64,000 nucleotides of DNA from Rhododendron vialii. Its lineage: Eukaryota > Streptophyta > Magnoliopsida > Ericales > Ericaceae. The translations under genes and the position numbers were made by a program. Shown piece after piece: positions 43,701 through 55,459 of this stretch. The stretch spans positions 37,371,564 to 37,435,563 of the forward strand of contig NC_080561.1 in NCBI RefSeq assembly GCF_030253575.1, read 5' to 3'. Under the pieces are notes generated by a model. That model was not told the origin of the DNA. It made no database searches and was given only the letters and a program-made list of their open reading frames with translations. Numbering within the stretch: the first letter of the stretch is position 1; each line of letters begins with the position of its first letter.

Positions 43701-46628
43701 CAGATTGGTTTCCATAATCTTAGGAATAGTAAACTGTTATCTATTTGGGCTTCGTAGGTAAACTTGAGAACAAAAATATCAAGACTCGTTAAGTGTTATT
43801 TAAAATACCTCAAAACACTCATCTTAGGCGCTGGAGAGACCTTGGTGCCTCAGGGAATCTCTCAATTCAGATTGCAATTATGGTAGACTAGTTGTCTGAG
43901 GTGGCACTCCTTTATTTGTTTTGTTATTTGATTAGTTCAGCCTCGTGTGGGGCTTACTTGTCCCTTGTATAACATTTATCCGTGCATTTTGTAATTGAAT
44001 GGTTGTCTATGACTCTATACACAAAGGATTGTCTTTTTGCGTGGTGGTTGTTCGTCGATATGGTTCTTGTTCATTTTGTCAATAACAATTGCAGACAGTC
44101 TGTCAAATCTTGGACTGGAATTTTTACAGAAGGTTTTTTTCTCAAGCTCTGAAACATGAAACATCTATTTCTTTTCCCCCTTGCATAATTTTGCCTTGGA
44201 TTTCTGAGTATGTCTACCTTCTTGCACTGGTTTTTCTTTTGATTTTGAGCCAGTGTTCATGTTTTCCTAATGCATGGCTGTAATGTCAACAGCATATACA
44301 GTTCATTTATCTGTTTTTCCCTAGTTATGATATATCCTTATTGCATCCTCGTTATCCTTTGACAAGTTTATTTTGACCTTAATGAAAGTGATAAATACTT
44401 TGCAGATGCTAAGAGGCTAATTGGTAGGAGATTCAGTGATGCGCCTGTTCAGGGTGACATGAAGTTGTGGCCTTTCAAGGTCATTCCCGGACCTGCTGAC
44501 AAGCCCATGATTGTTGTCAGTTACAAAAATGAGGACAAGCAGTTTGCAGCTGAGGAAATCTCCTCCATGGTTCTCATTAAGATGCGCGAGATTGCTGAGG
44601 CTTTCCTTGGTTCAACTGTGAAGAATGCTGTGGTTACTGTCCCTGCTTACTTCAACGATTCTCAACGTCAGGCCACAAAAGATGCCGGTGTAATCGCTGG
44701 TCTAAATGTGATGCGTATCATCAATGAACCCACTGCTGCTGCCATTGCTTACGGTCTTGACAAGAAGGCTACCAGTGTGGGAGAGAAGAATGTCTTGATC
44801 TTTGACCTTGGTGGTGGCACTTTTGATGTCTCCCTCCTAACCATTGAAGAGGGTATCTTTGAAGTGAAGGCCACTGCTGGAGACACCCATCTCGGAGGTG
44901 AGGACTTTGACAACAGAATGGTTAACCATTTTGTTCAGGAGTTCAAGAGGAAGAACAAGAAGGACATCACTGGCAACCCCAGAGCTCTGAGGAGGCTAAG
45001 AACTTCCTGCGAGAGAGCGAAGAGGACTCTTTCATCCACTGCCCAGACCACCATTGAAATCGATTCTCTTTACGAGGGGATTGATTTCTATTCCACAATT
45101 ACACGAGCAAGGTTCGAGGAGCTAAACATGGATCTCTTCAGGAAGTGTATGGAACCAGTCGAGAAGTGTTTGAGGGATGCTAAGATGGATAAGAGCACTA
45201 TTCACGATGTGGTTCTCGTCGGTGGGTCTACTAGGATTCCCAAGGTGCAACAACTCTTGCAGGATTTCTTCAATGGTAAGGAGTTATGCAAGAGCATCAA
45301 CCCTGATGAGGCTGTTGCCTATGGTGCTGCTGTCCAAGCCGCTATCTTGAGCGGTGAGGGTAATGAAAAGGTGCAGGACCTCTTGTTGTTGGATGTCACT
45401 CCTCTCTCTCTTGGTTTGGAAACTGCTGGTGGTGTTATGACCGTTTTGATTCCTAGGAACACCACAATTCCCACAAAGAAAGAGCAAGTCTTCTCGACCT
45501 ACTCGGATAACCAGCCGGGTGTGCTAATTCAGGTCTATGAAGGTGAGAGGACGAGGACTAGGGACAACAACCTATTGGGTAAATTTGAACTATCTGGCAT
45601 TCCCCCAGCTCCTAGGGGTGTCCCACAGATCACAGTGTGCTTCGACATTGATGCCAATGGCATCCTTAATGTCTCTGCTGAGGATAAGACAACTGGGCAG
45701 AAGAACAAGATTACCATCACCAATGACAAAGGAAGGTAATACCCCAGCCACAAAATTCTACAGTCTGGGATAATTAATTCTAAATTAAAGTGATGGACTC
45801 CTTAGTATGTAGTTGCCAACCAAACCCTCCTGTCTCTAACACACACACAAACACATGCTTTCGTCTCTCTATCTTTTCTCCGCTTATATCCTTGTTACTT
45901 CTTTTAGGTTCATCCATGATGCAACCGTAACTACCTCCACCTTAAATTGAAAATGCATTAGTAGTAGCCACACATTGGTGGACATTGATGCACTATTTTA
46001 ATTTCTCACTTTGGTATTGGCTTTGTTCTATGCATATTTAAGCTTACGATATACTTATCATCATATGTCCATGCTACAAACATAAAAAGCTTAAACTCGA
46101 ATACTTTTATCTCATTTATCTTTTTCATTGCAAAACCAAATAAACTTCAACCTTTCTCACACACACTCTTGACATTCTATAACTCTATATTGCTTAACAT
46201 GAAGGCTCTCGAAGGACGAGATTGAGAAGATGGTTCAGGAAGCAGAGAAGTACAAGTCAGAGGATGAGGAGCACAAGAAGAAGGTGGAGGCAAAGAATGC
46301 CCTGGAGAACTACGCATACAACATGAGGAACACAATCAAGGACGAGAAGATAGGCGCGAAGCTTCCACCAGCGGATAAGAAGAAGATTGAAGATGCTGTC
46401 GAGCAGGCGGTGCACTGGTTGGACAGCAACCAGCTGGCTGAGGCAGACGAGTTTGAGGACAAGATGAAGGAACTCGAAAGCGTTTGCAACCCTATCATTG
46501 CGAAGATGTACCAGGAGGGTGGTGGTATGGGAGGTGACATGGGTGGTATGGATGATGATGGTCCTGCTCATGGTCATGGTGGTGGCAGTGGAAGTGGTGC
46601 CGGCCCTAAGATTGAGGAGGTGGATTAA
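40711..46628 (+). CDS. HSP70: Cytosolic heat-shock protein 70 (HSP70/HSC70)
   Basis: Exons: 40711-40924, 44406-45735 and 46205-46628 (stop TAA), joined in phase, about 655 residues (Arabidopsis HSC70-1 is 651). All three HSP70 signatures are present: IDLGTTYS (residues 12-19), [14 protein letters not shown] (about 203-216) and [15 protein letters not shown] (about 340). The glycine-rich tail ends EEVD, the cytosolic co-chaperone docking motif; there is no transit peptide or HDEL. Family role: ATP-driven folding, refolding and translocation of proteins. The first intron, splitting the Asp codon at residue 72, is the usual plant position. The second intron (45736-46204), within the Arg codon of KGR/LSKDE, is less common. 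Intron 1 is 3.48 kb and full of transposons. Codon use is GC-rich relative to the surroundings. Heat inducibility is inferred from the upstream element. Confidence 0.97.
41345..41456. mobile_element. Small foldback element in HSP70 intron 1
   Basis: attcaatgcccctga followed by gcacgaatctgga and cacaaat is mirrored by atttgtgatccaaattcgtgctcagggtattgaat-type sequence at the right. The arms are about 45 bp. Confidence 0.65.
41580..42232. mobile_element. Outer PIF/Harbinger-type MITE (TTA target) in HSP70 intron 1
   Basis: Terminal repeats gagcatccccaacccacac (left) and gagcaactccaacccactg (right, read inward) lie between TTA triplets (41577-41579 and 42233-42235). The interior is split by a second element of the same class (41834-42157). 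Confidence 0.75.
41834..42157. mobile_element. Inner PIF/Harbinger-type MITE nested in another
   Basis: The 324-bp element starts gagcatctcgatgg and ends with the inverse of gagcatctccaaggg, flanked by TTA on both sides (41831-41833 and 42158-42160). It lies wholly within the 41580-42232 element. Confidence 0.8.
42531..43474. mobile_element. 944-bp hAT-type non-autonomous element in HSP70 intron 1
   Basis: It begins tagtgttttaaa, ends with the inverse of cagtgttttaaaaggcgc, and is flanked by an exact 8-bp duplication, tacagacc (42523-42530 and 43475-43482). ggcgc/gcgcc words fill the subterminal regions, typical of hAT transposase binding zones. The interior has a GAA-rich stretch (about 43000-43120) giving a Glu/Lys/Arg-rich ORF at 42881-43225 that I do not regard as a gene. 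Confidence 0.88.
43483..44405. other. 3' part of HSP70 intron 1
   Basis: T-rich intron sequence running to the acceptor tttgcag at 44405. No gene or transposon end is recognised. Confidence 0.5.
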
Positions 46629-47280
46629 GCCTATGGTAGGTTCTTTTCGTCCCTGCCCAGTTATCCGTCTTTTGGTTAGGGAAGATTTTATGATTTTTCC
46701 AACATTTCTGTTATTTTGTCTTTCGGATGTGTTAAGATTTTACTATTTTTTGCCAGCATTATTAGCTGTATTTGAGGCGCCGAACGGGTTCGTGCGTTTT
46801 CCTCTGGGTTTGAAACTCTCTCAATCCAATACAGCTTGACGTTGCCCGATTTTGCATTGGGCCGTTTTTTTGTCATCACATCTGAGTTGATTTAATACTT
46901 TGCTTGATTGTTCTGAGTTCATGGAAACATGAAGACTGATTCTACAGGGTTTTGGGTAACCAAGACACGCCAATCCCCAATTCCAAAGAGTCTTATTCTG
47001 AGAACTTGCAGGGTGAAGTTGAACAGCCTGAAACCGAATTTAGACAGGGTTCCGTACTTAATTGGGATGGCATTCCTTGTTTTGTTATGATTTTTAGTCA
47101 AATGCTGGAGATTTTGGAGATTGTATCTATCCCTAATCACAATTCATGCACCAGTGACACTTCCTTACCTCTATGGCTTAAGCTTAACAGCTTGTTGGAG
47201 TATCGTAATCACCGCTGTTTTCTTCACTGTCTTCCTTCTTTGCTGCGGGAATACGGCATTTCATTACCTTAAAAACCGGT
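46629..47280. other. HSP70 3'UTR and flank
   Basis: T-rich sequence after the stop codon, consistent with a 3'UTR. The plus ORFs at 46952 and 47121 have no recognisable family. Confidence 0.45.
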
Positions 47281-47500
47281 TTTGGGAAAGAGCTTCGTCT
47301 CCCATAGCTGTGTGGGGGTCAGTGGGTTTAAAGGTTCCACCGTTTCAGCCTGTTCATTTGGCAGATCTTCAGTTATTGCTGCGGAATTATGGGCTCTTCG
47401 TGATGGGCTCAACCTAGCTCGGGAGAGTAATATTGAGAATTTTGATGTGGAGATAGATGCCCTGCATATACCTCTTTTTTCTATCAATAGATGTTTTTAG
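47281..47500 (+). mobile_element. LINE-type RNase H remnant
   Basis: The reading frame contains SVIAAELWALRDGLNLARES followed by a FDVEIDAL strand, the hallmark of the RNase H domain (RVT_3) at the end of plant LINEs. Upstream LINE domains are missing and the frame ends soon after, so it is a fragment. Confidence 0.65.
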
Positions 47501-48189
47501 CCTTCTCCTATGGGGTCGGGGAAAGAGTACTGCTAAGCGGTATACGGGTGGGACAAACAATTATTTCCTAGTTTTATGCAATCATATGTTGACTGAAAAA
47601 AAATATTAAAAAAACGGAAGTGGAGTAATTGTTTTCCACTTTATTTAATTTTTGAATAAATGGAGGGTCCAATATAATAAATTGTGAATATTTGATGTAA
47701 AACATATATGGACGTCCCAATATAATAAATGTATGATTTTGAATATTTGACGTGTGTTTTACACTACGTATAAGATGATTCTAGTCAGGTTGGGATCACT
47801 TGGGTGCCCCACCCTTACACTTCCCGCCGTCCCTATTAATAGTATAGTTCTAAAACAATGCAGTGTACATACGATCAAGCAGTGTGATATATGATCAATC
47901 TGTTCAAGGGAAAATTGAGTGACAAATCAAACAAGTTCTTGTAAGTTAGTAATAAAGTTTTTAGTAAAAGAGCATGAAAAAATGTCGAAAATCTATTAAC
48001 ATCAAATCTCTGGAGAGTGAATATATATACATATATATATCATCATTAAAAAATGTTATCAAGCAAATCAAAAGGATTGTCGCGAAAAATACCATACACA
48101 GAGAGGATACTATTTCTTTAAATTGATGACAAAAATTTCAAAATTTTAATAATTCTTTTTATAATTGGATGATTTCCACTACTTATTTG
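47501..48189. other. AT-rich intergenic stretch
   Basis: Contains a short direct repeat (gtccaatataataaat and cgtcccaatataataaatg, 47666 and 47712). Nothing else is recognisable. Confidence 0.4.
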
Positions 48190-48425
48190 AAAAATTCTGG
48201 TTTTGTTCTTATTTCAATTTTTCTTACCTTTGTTTGTTTTGCGTCATTTTTTTTTTTTTGACTTTTTGATTCGTCTCGAATTAGAAAAGTATATTTTTTT
48301 TACTTTTCCCAAATACTTTGAACAAAGACAACTTTTAAATAAAAAAAGTAAAAAAGACTTTCTTACTTAAAAGTGGTCATTGTTCAAAATATTTGGATAA
48401 AAGTAAAATCCGAAAGCCACCAAAT
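48190..48425. mobile_element. Foldback MITE of the ttcgtctcga family
   Basis: The order of motifs matches the 612-1091 element: tttgttcttatttcaattt, gattcgtctcga, then cttttcccaaatactttgaac mirrored by gttcaaaatatttggataaaagt. The loop is near 48340-48350. Confidence 0.65.
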
Positions 48426-48947
48426 ATTCGCTTTCTTTTAAAATTTTAGTCCACTAAAAAGATCTTGCAATTGTTGAATAAACAAGTAAAGTGCCGTCGT
48501 TCATAAGCTTTCAAAATTATCCACCAACTTAAAAGATCTTAAGTAATAAGTTCCTTTTGAATTTCTGCTAGAAAAAAGTTCATAAAATTACTTACAGAAG
48601 TACTCTATTTTTAATCCGAAATTACAGTCTTTCGTAGTTATCAAAAACTTTAGGGCAGGGGAGTAGCCAATGCTATAAAGTCCACAATCTAATTATGAAT
48701 CCAAGAGTGAGTGAGGAAGAGATAGACATGAACGCCCTTTTGGAATGGCACACAATCCCACAAATGTTTCTAAAATGAGTTGGAATGACTATAACTCATT
48801 TTCCCCATAGAAATGTGTTTCAAAAACATAATGAAATATTAACTGATAAACACATTTTTTGACCGACGTTTTTGACAAAAAGTAAAAACTGAATATCAAT
48901 CCCGATTATCAGAATTGGGCCCGAAAAAGATCGATAAGGACGGTCCA

Positions 48948-49081
48948 AGGCCTCGTTCCGATAGATTCTTATTTTTTAAGTACTTATTTCTCATTTTACG
49001 AGACAGATCATTCTCTCACAATACATTATCTTTAACTAAAAAATAAGTGCTTGTTTGTTTCCCTTGGTGGAACGGAGCCTA
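48948..49081. mobile_element. Short MITE with aggcctcgttccg ends
   Basis: The left end aggcctcgttccg and the right end, read inward, taggctccgttcc, are followed on both sides by aagt(a/g)cttattttttta-like words. It is related to the element in the HSP70 promoter at 40170. Confidence 0.6.
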
Positions 49082-49082
49082 A

Positions 49083-49511
49083 GAGCATCCCCATTGTAAT
49101 AAGCAAATGGGTGTGGATAAACAAATTTAACAACAATGTTAAAAAAAACACTACACATTGTAATAAGCAAAGTTACGAGTCTTTTAGCAAATAACCAAAT
49201 TCCATCAATTCTATAACCAAACTTAACAACTTTTACCAATAACCAAACTCAATAACTCAAAAACACTCCACATTAGAATCGTCCCATCGAGACGAATAAT
49301 TTGGTGTGCTTGGGTGCGTGATTGAAACTCGTTTGCGATTGGACAAATGTGTATTGTGTGTGTGTGTGAGTGAGGGGGGGGGGGGGGGGTGGGTTGGGTT
49401 TGGTTTGGTTAGGGATGCAAAAATAAATTTGATTATAAATTAAATGAATAATCAAATGCTGACGTGACACATTTTAATTATTAATTTTAATCATTGTCAG
49501 TGCGGATGCTC
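49083..49511. mobile_element. PIF/Harbinger-type MITE with TAA target duplication
   Basis: The 429-bp element starts gagcatccccattg and ends with the inverse of gagcatccgcactg, flanked by TAA (49080-49082 and 49512-49514). It contains (GT)n and a G-run (about 49352-49390). Confidence 0.8.
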
Positions 49512-49514
49512 TAA

Positions 49515-51227
49515 CCCGTTCCAACTAACCTTCCTTTTTAAAAAGTTCTTTTTCTTCAATTTTCAAACTCAAATATAATAAAAATGATAAATAATTTTTT
49601 GATTTTTTTTGCACCGTATAAAAGATCTCAATGAAATCTATCAAACAAGATCCATATTGGTAGGAAAATTATTTTCATAAACATATGATTTTTAGGCTTG
49701 AAATTACCTTCCTTTTTCCAAAACTTTCTTTTTTTTGAAGTTGGAACACCCCCTAAGTCCCTTTAGGATGTGATTAAGTCTAATTTTCCTCGCCCCAAAT
49801 CATGGTCCCCTGCTAGACCCACCTGCAGTTCCCTACCAGAAAAGGACTTAAAACACATTATTGACTCAGCCTCCACAACGAATCACCCAAAAATGCTTAG
49901 ACCTATTCTCTCCACAGTTTTACTTCAATTATCACCCATTTCCAACAGTGACCCACTACCATTGGCTTCACTTATGTTAGACAATAATGGTCCCCATCAA
50001 AGATAGGCAAAATCCTTGGGCAAGAAACCAACTCCCCTGGTTCCATGAACAAGGTCATATCTAGGACCTCATTACTAACTTTAATCGATATCTTGTTGGC
50101 GGGTAACTAAGTTGACTTCCCCAAGAATCCACACCCATCACTTATTCCAAGCCTGTGTATATAATAAGAACACTTGACATTTTGGATAAGCAGAAAGGGG
50201 AGGTGAAATCTTCTGTATCGAAAAAAAAGTGTATGTACCTCTATTCCCGTGCACAATAGTCTTTTCCGGAAAGAGTTTTTTTTGCATTATCGCGCAGCTA
50301 AGATTACATGGAGAACGGAGGAACATGCATTTTGGATACAAATGACCTTAGGTGGCAGAAAGGAAGATATCATCTCTTTTTTCTTCTTCTTCTTCTTCTT
50401 CTTCTTAATAACTCATAAATTCAGGTAACTTACATGCATCTCATCACTTCTCATCGCTAAAAGACTAATCGATGCCGTCCACTAAAGGAGAAAGTCGGGA
50501 TAAAACTCTGTGTATACTAGCCCCGCGAAATTAATAACACCCAATAAGTTTCGAACCAAAGACCTAAGAAGAAGCAAATCTCCAAATCTCAGGACTTGAC
50601 CGTCGAAGGGACACCATCTAATTGGAAGGAAAAGGGATATGCATCAAACAAGAAAATTTGGGAGTAGTTTTTTGGATTTGATGCTCATCGACTGTCATTA
50701 GAAACATGGAATTGTTTTGTTTGCCATAAAAGATCTTCTTAGATGATATAATAAGAGCTTCAACGAGTTCAACAGATAAAATATGGCATATGTATGCCCA
50801 ACCAAAAACATGATAAGGAAAAAAGCATAACAAAAACGAAAACTGATTAAGGTCAAATTATAAATCTTGCCCTGCTATGCCAAGAATGGCAAGAATAAGC
50901 AAAACCACGACGACGAGCATCACCCAGAATATATGACAACCACAACCATAAAGCAAAACGATGTCTGGACCGGACGAGAGTGCCCACAGATAAGTGAAAC
51001 TAGACATGAACAAGGCATTCATACAGGAGAGTAAATATGAAAGTGACTACAACCAACAGAGAACAAAAAGCCATAACAACTTACGTAATAGTACAAATGG
51101 AAAATGGAGATGCATATTTTGTCCACAGATTACACCATTCCTTATATAAAGGTTAGTAAACAATGAAGCAACACCAATTTACCATCCTTGCGGTTTCAAA
51201 AGATGCCCATTTCATGGCAACACAAGA
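49515..51227. other. Intergenic between convergent genes
   Basis: 49515-49755 may be another degraded MITE (cgttccaacta at the left, tagttggaac-like sequence at the right). A (CTT)n tract lies at 50382-50405. 50860-51227 is the likely 3'UTR region of the HSP20-like gene. No gene was found. Confidence 0.4.
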
Positions 51228-52679
51228 TCATTTCTCCCAAGATGAGCGAAGGCAAACGCGAACCTCGTGTTCTTCGGGACCCACATGGAGTTTCGGCACC
51301 ATAATCTCTAATGCGGATCCTGGTCCATCATAGTAAGCTTCTATATTAGCACCTTCGGGGATTCTGGTGGAAAGTGGGATCTCTCTAACAAAGTCACCTG
51401 GAGGGCAGTGCTCAGAAGAGGGATCTGTAAGCTTGAAAGTTCGGTCCCTCCGCTTTATGTATGGCACGCGAGAAGTGCTTGAACAAGATATTTTAATGAT
51501 CCCATGAGTGAGGGTGTTACGCCACGAAACTTTTACCCTTTCAAGATCCACAAAAGGCAAACTGACCATGATCAAGTAACTCTCTTCGTCTTCATATATG
51601 GTTTTTGCAGCTGTAACAGGCCCATAAACATTCCTCATCACCCCAGTGAAGTCATTCAACCAGTTCGATTCATGGGGGTGAATTTCCATGTCCACAACAC
51701 GTTCAGTGTTAGGATCAACAGCCAAGTAACATTCAGTGTTATCGCTCCCATTTGGGAAGAACTCCTTCCGCCTCTTGCTAACCGGTGACAAGTCCATTGA
51801 ATCACCATTACTAACGTTAGAGGGCTGAGTTGACAAATTCAGGCTGGATCCATTCAGCTGTTTCTTAGGATTTGGAATCGGGTTACTCTTAATCGTAGGA
51901 GGCCTTTCAAGTTCAAATTCGGTGTTTGGAAGGTTTCTCCATGAACTGAACTCATAAGCTTCTAGCGGAATTGCAAAATTCAAATCCCTACCCGTCAGTT
52001 CCACCCACCTTTTCCTCTCATCCTCATCAAGACCCATGAGATCAGGGGCATTGACGACTTCAATCCCATGGACACACTGGGGATTCGAGAGCCCCCTATA
52101 ATGCTTCCTTTGCATCCTATGAGAACGAACAAAACCCTTATCCACACTAAACGGAAACGGACGCTCTCCTTGCCTAGAATGGCCATTCATGTAACTCCTC
52201 AGCTGCATCTTACCCAATGCATTCTCAGGCCTGTCCTTAAAAACCCACATGTACAAATTCTCCATATCGTGCTGAACCATGAAAACATCAAGCTGGAGAT
52301 CAGACTTACCAAACCCAGAAACCCCGTTACTATCTCTTATTATCTTTGCCTTAGATTTCTCATTTAAGACGGGCTTGAAGTAAGAACTAAAGAAAAACCA
52401 AGCGCCCCAGATGCAATCTAACCGTTTTGCGCCTTTCCGTCCGACCTTGGGAACACTGAGAAAACTCTCAGTCTCATACACTTGTGGACCCAACCCAACT
52501 TCAAGCATATCACAGGGGTCCGAGCTCCACGGCTGTGGAGGTGGGCTGGGCTCCGCAGAAAGGGGCAAATTGATGTCAGGGGGACACATAAGAGCACCGT
52601 GGTGATTCAACTCAATGTCGTGTGATGAAGAGCCGCTTGAATCCATGGACAGAAGGGTGGACAGGTGGTGATTCTCCAT
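51228..52679 (-). CDS. HSP20-like (alpha-crystallin domain) protein
   Basis: Single-exon coding region of 483 residues from the start MENHHLSTLL. An upstream in-frame ATG at 52700 would add seven residues (MVDLVLF), but the MENHH start fits the family I recall (At5g02480/At1g20870-like). The C-terminal 120 residues resemble the alpha-crystallin fold: SYLIMVSLPFVDLERVKVSW, a hydrophobic strand GIIKISC, and EIMVPKL near the end. The N-terminal half is conserved in this plant family, with CIWGAWFFFSSYFKPVL and GERPFPFSVDKGFVRSHRMQ, but has no known domain. SKRRKEFF could be a nuclear signal. Family members are annotated only as HSP20-like; client or partner is unknown. It is not a classical small heat-shock protein, being far too long. 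Confidence 0.9.
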   Translation of the reverse strand: MENHHLSTLLSMDSSGSSSHDIELNHHGALMCPPDINLPLSAEPSPPPQPWSSDPCDMLEVGLGPQVYETESFLSVPKVGRKGAKRLDCIWGAWFFFSSYFKPVLNEKSKAKIIRDSNGVSGFGKSDLQLDVFMVQHDMENLYMWVFKDRPENALGKMQLRSYMNGHSRQGERPFPFSVDKGFVRSHRMQRKHYRGLSNPQCVHGIEVVNAPDLMGLDEDERKRWVELTGRDLNFAIPLEAYEFSSWRNLPNTEFELERPPTIKSNPIPNPKKQLNGSSLNLSTQPSNVSNGDSMDLSPVSKRRKEFFPNGSDNTECYLAVDPNTERVVDMEIHPHESNWLNDFTGVMRNVYGPVTAAKTIYEDEESYLIMVSLPFVDLERVKVSWRNTLTHGIIKISCSSTSRVPYIKRRDRTFKLTDPSSEHCPPGDFVREIPLSTRIPEGANIEAYYDGPGSALEIMVPKLHVGPEEHEVRVCLRSSWEK

Positions 52680-53353
52680 AAACAGAACTAAATCTACCAT
52701 CTCAAATGGTCTCCCTCGGTCTCAGGAGACGATCCACAAATGGGTTTTGAATATTCATCCCAACAGAACAAGTGAACAAAATAACAGCCCCATAAACACC
52801 ACCATACTATCACCAGACCACAACCTCCCCAACACCTACATCAAAAACCCTAGACCTATTCCTCACAATATTATTTCCCACAACAAACCTCCCTAAAAGC
52901 CATCAAATTTAAGGAGAATATCAAATGCCCAGTTTATTAGTCGGATTTGAGTATGGAATCTAGGAAATGAAACAAGATATAGAACCCTCAAATGATCAAA
53001 TCAAAATTTGGAGGAGAAGAAAAAAAAGGCAACTTTATTGAGAGAGATTTCTGGAGGAATCAAGAAAAGAGGAAACAAAAAGAAAGAGCAGATCTCCTGA
53101 ATCTCTGATCATTATTACTGAGGATGGTAGAGATATACAACAAACGCTAAATAAAGATTATATCTAACCCTAAGCCAACAAGCCCCCTAAACCCTCCAAA
53201 CACAGGTGGGAAACACTGAATCAGACCCATCAAATCCATACGCTTTATTACAAAGAGATAGATATATAAATCAAGGGCCCAATAACCAATTAATTCCCAC
53301 AAACAGATATGTATTTTCTTGATATATATATTTTTTCCCTGTGTATACAAAAG

Positions 53354-53500
53354 CTACCAATCGATGAATCCAAGGCCAAGGAAGAGGACCAAATCTGAGG
53401 AAGAGATCTTTGAAGAGTACCTTTTGGGATAAGATTCGACCACCAAGAATCCACATAGACTTGGGTTCTGAGAGGAATCGATGGTCTTGACGATCCTCAT
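53354..53500 (-). other. Possible upstream ORF or 5' leader exon of the HSP20-like gene
   Basis: A 48-codon minus-strand ORF (start MRIVKTIDSSQNPSLCGFLV) lies 670-820 bp upstream of the HSP20-like start codon. An overlapping longer ORF (53271-53516, MNGEQYEDRQDHRFLSEPKS) reads through the same DNA in another frame and reaches a GGTACTC donor-like site at about 53422. The GA-rich DNA upstream (53585-53640) looks like a promoter-leader boundary. This could be a 5' leader exon with upstream ORFs followed by a leader intron. No transcript evidence is available. Confidence 0.35.
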
Positions 53501-53640
53501 ATTGTTCACCATTCAATCCACTCTCTCCTCTCTTTTGTTTGTCACTTTCTTGATTACCACACCGGAAGCTAAGACATTTACAGGGTAGAGAGAGTAGGGG
53601 GAGAGAGAGAGTAGAAACTAGAGAGAGAGAGAGTGAGAGG

Positions 53641-54798
53641 AGGAAGGGATTAAGGGGAGTGGGATTTTGCCCAGATTTTGGAGTTAATAAGTAAAGGAGG
53701 GTTTTGATGATTTGGGTGCTTTTTAGTGGTAAAGTCGTTTCCTAGGTCATCAGCCACTGGAAACGGTGATGGGGAGCTTCTCACTTCCGTACACCATCTT
53801 CCAGTACCCTTCCAAGCTTGATTTTTTTTTTTTTACTAGGTTCCACCATCTCAAAAAATTCTCTGAATCCTTCATTCGCCCCCATTTCTTGCTAACTTAG
53901 AGGATAAAGTACTACTACAAGAGAACTTTTTCGTTTCCGGTAGCTATTAATAATTAAGTTGTTTTTAATAAACTAAAAATGGCAGAAAATGTGTTGGATA
54001 ATGGAAGAAAATGAGTTGAATATTTTAGTGGAAACAACTTAATTTTTAATGAAAAAATTTAGTTTAGTATGAACAATTAAAGCCAAAAAGTTGTAGTGAA
54101 TGGAAACATGGCCTTTGTGATGGTAAAAGAAAAAATGTTTTTGTTAAGTAATTTTGAGACAAAATTATTTGTTCCTAAAGACAAAGGATGTTTTTCATAT
54201 TTAGTGAATTTGTATTTAACTTTTTTGTTAACATTTTAAAATTTCATCCATCAAAAATATATAAAATATAAATCAAAGTCGAATAAAATTCTGATAAGAT
54301 AACCCTTAAGGCAGTAAGGTTATGTTTACTTATCAATAAATTAGTGTAGAAACACAATTTTTGAGAATATTATAGTGAAGCGAAGTCAAGCAAAATGAAA
54401 AGCATTTTTCTTTTATGCGCTCATTTAATTTAATGTGAGCGGTTTCAAAACAAAATAAAAAATAATTGATTCATAAGGTAGTAGAAACAAAATTCTTGCA
54501 ATATATTGTGGGTTTTTTCTTGCAAATTTTGAAAGAAAACTAATCCTAGTAGAAAAGTGGTTCCACGACCTTCATGCTAATTGAATACATCAAAGATACA
54601 ATTTATTGCTCTTTATCGGAAAAAAAAATGAGAAACATTAAATCATTCTCATGCATTCCTCTTGTATGCTTGCAAATGAACGTGGCCTAAGGATGCGTTC
54701 AACAATCTCAAATTAAAGGTGAAGTATTGCAAGAGAATAACTTGTCTTGTAAAACAGGAAATAGGTACTTAAAAAATAATAATCTTAGTGGAATGAGG
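53641..54798. other. Intergenic, upstream of the HSP20-like gene
   Basis: Promoter side of the gene with GA runs near 53600-53640, then AT-rich sequence without recognisable features. Confidence 0.4.
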
Positions 54799-55029
54799 CA
54801 TAAAGGTAGGGGTGGCAAATTGAACTCAGACCCATTAACAAACCCAGACCCATCAATTAGAAAATAGACCCAACCCAACCCATTTATTAGTTGGGTAAGA
54901 ATGGGTTCAAACCCAACTAACCCATTATTAATTGGGTCATAATTGGGCATTAATTGGGTCAACTTAAATGACCCAATGGGCAATGAAAGTAACCCACCAA
55001 ATTCCATCTTTTAATTGGTCCCAAATTCC

Positions 55030-55128
55030 ATCTCTCTCTCTCTCCCCCTGCCCCTCTCTCCCTCCCCGCTCTCTCTGTCTCCCCCCTGCCCCCCCACCCC
55101 CCCTCCCCTCTCTCTCTCTCTTTCCCCC

Positions 55129-55166
<38 letters not shown>

Positions 55167-55215
55167 CCCTGCCCGCCCACCCCCCCCTCTCTCTCTCTTT
55201 CCCCCCCCCCCCCCC
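55030..55215. repeat. CT-rich and C-rich low-complexity tract
   Basis: Alternating (CT)n and poly(C) blocks lie inside the hAT element. Six overlapping ORFs here are products of the repeat. Confidence 0.95.
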
Positions 55216-55459
55216 ACGGGAGCATGGCCTTCTCCCTCTTTTATTCAATTGTTTTGTGCTACATCACACGGGTCCAAAAATATTTTGAATGGTCCGAATT
55301 AAAAATCAATTGTAACCGGTAACAATTATTTTGACCAGTCAAAATTGAAAACACATCTCATTCATTAATTGCGTGAATGGACCCATGAAATTGTGCTCCG
55401 CCGTGAATAAATTTCTCTCATGGTAGTCCCGCAAAGGGTTTGGATTAAAAAATTGACTT

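Noticed and set aside
45284..46577. Minus and alternate-frame ORFs over HSP70 exons
   Set aside because: Shadows of the HSP70 coding sequence.
51504..52605. Plus-strand ORFs over the HSP20-like gene
   Set aside because: Antisense shadows with no recognisable domain.
54959..55302. Overlapping Gly/Arg/Glu- and Ser/Pro/Leu-rich ORFs on both strands
   Set aside because: They result from the CT/C tract inside the hAT element.
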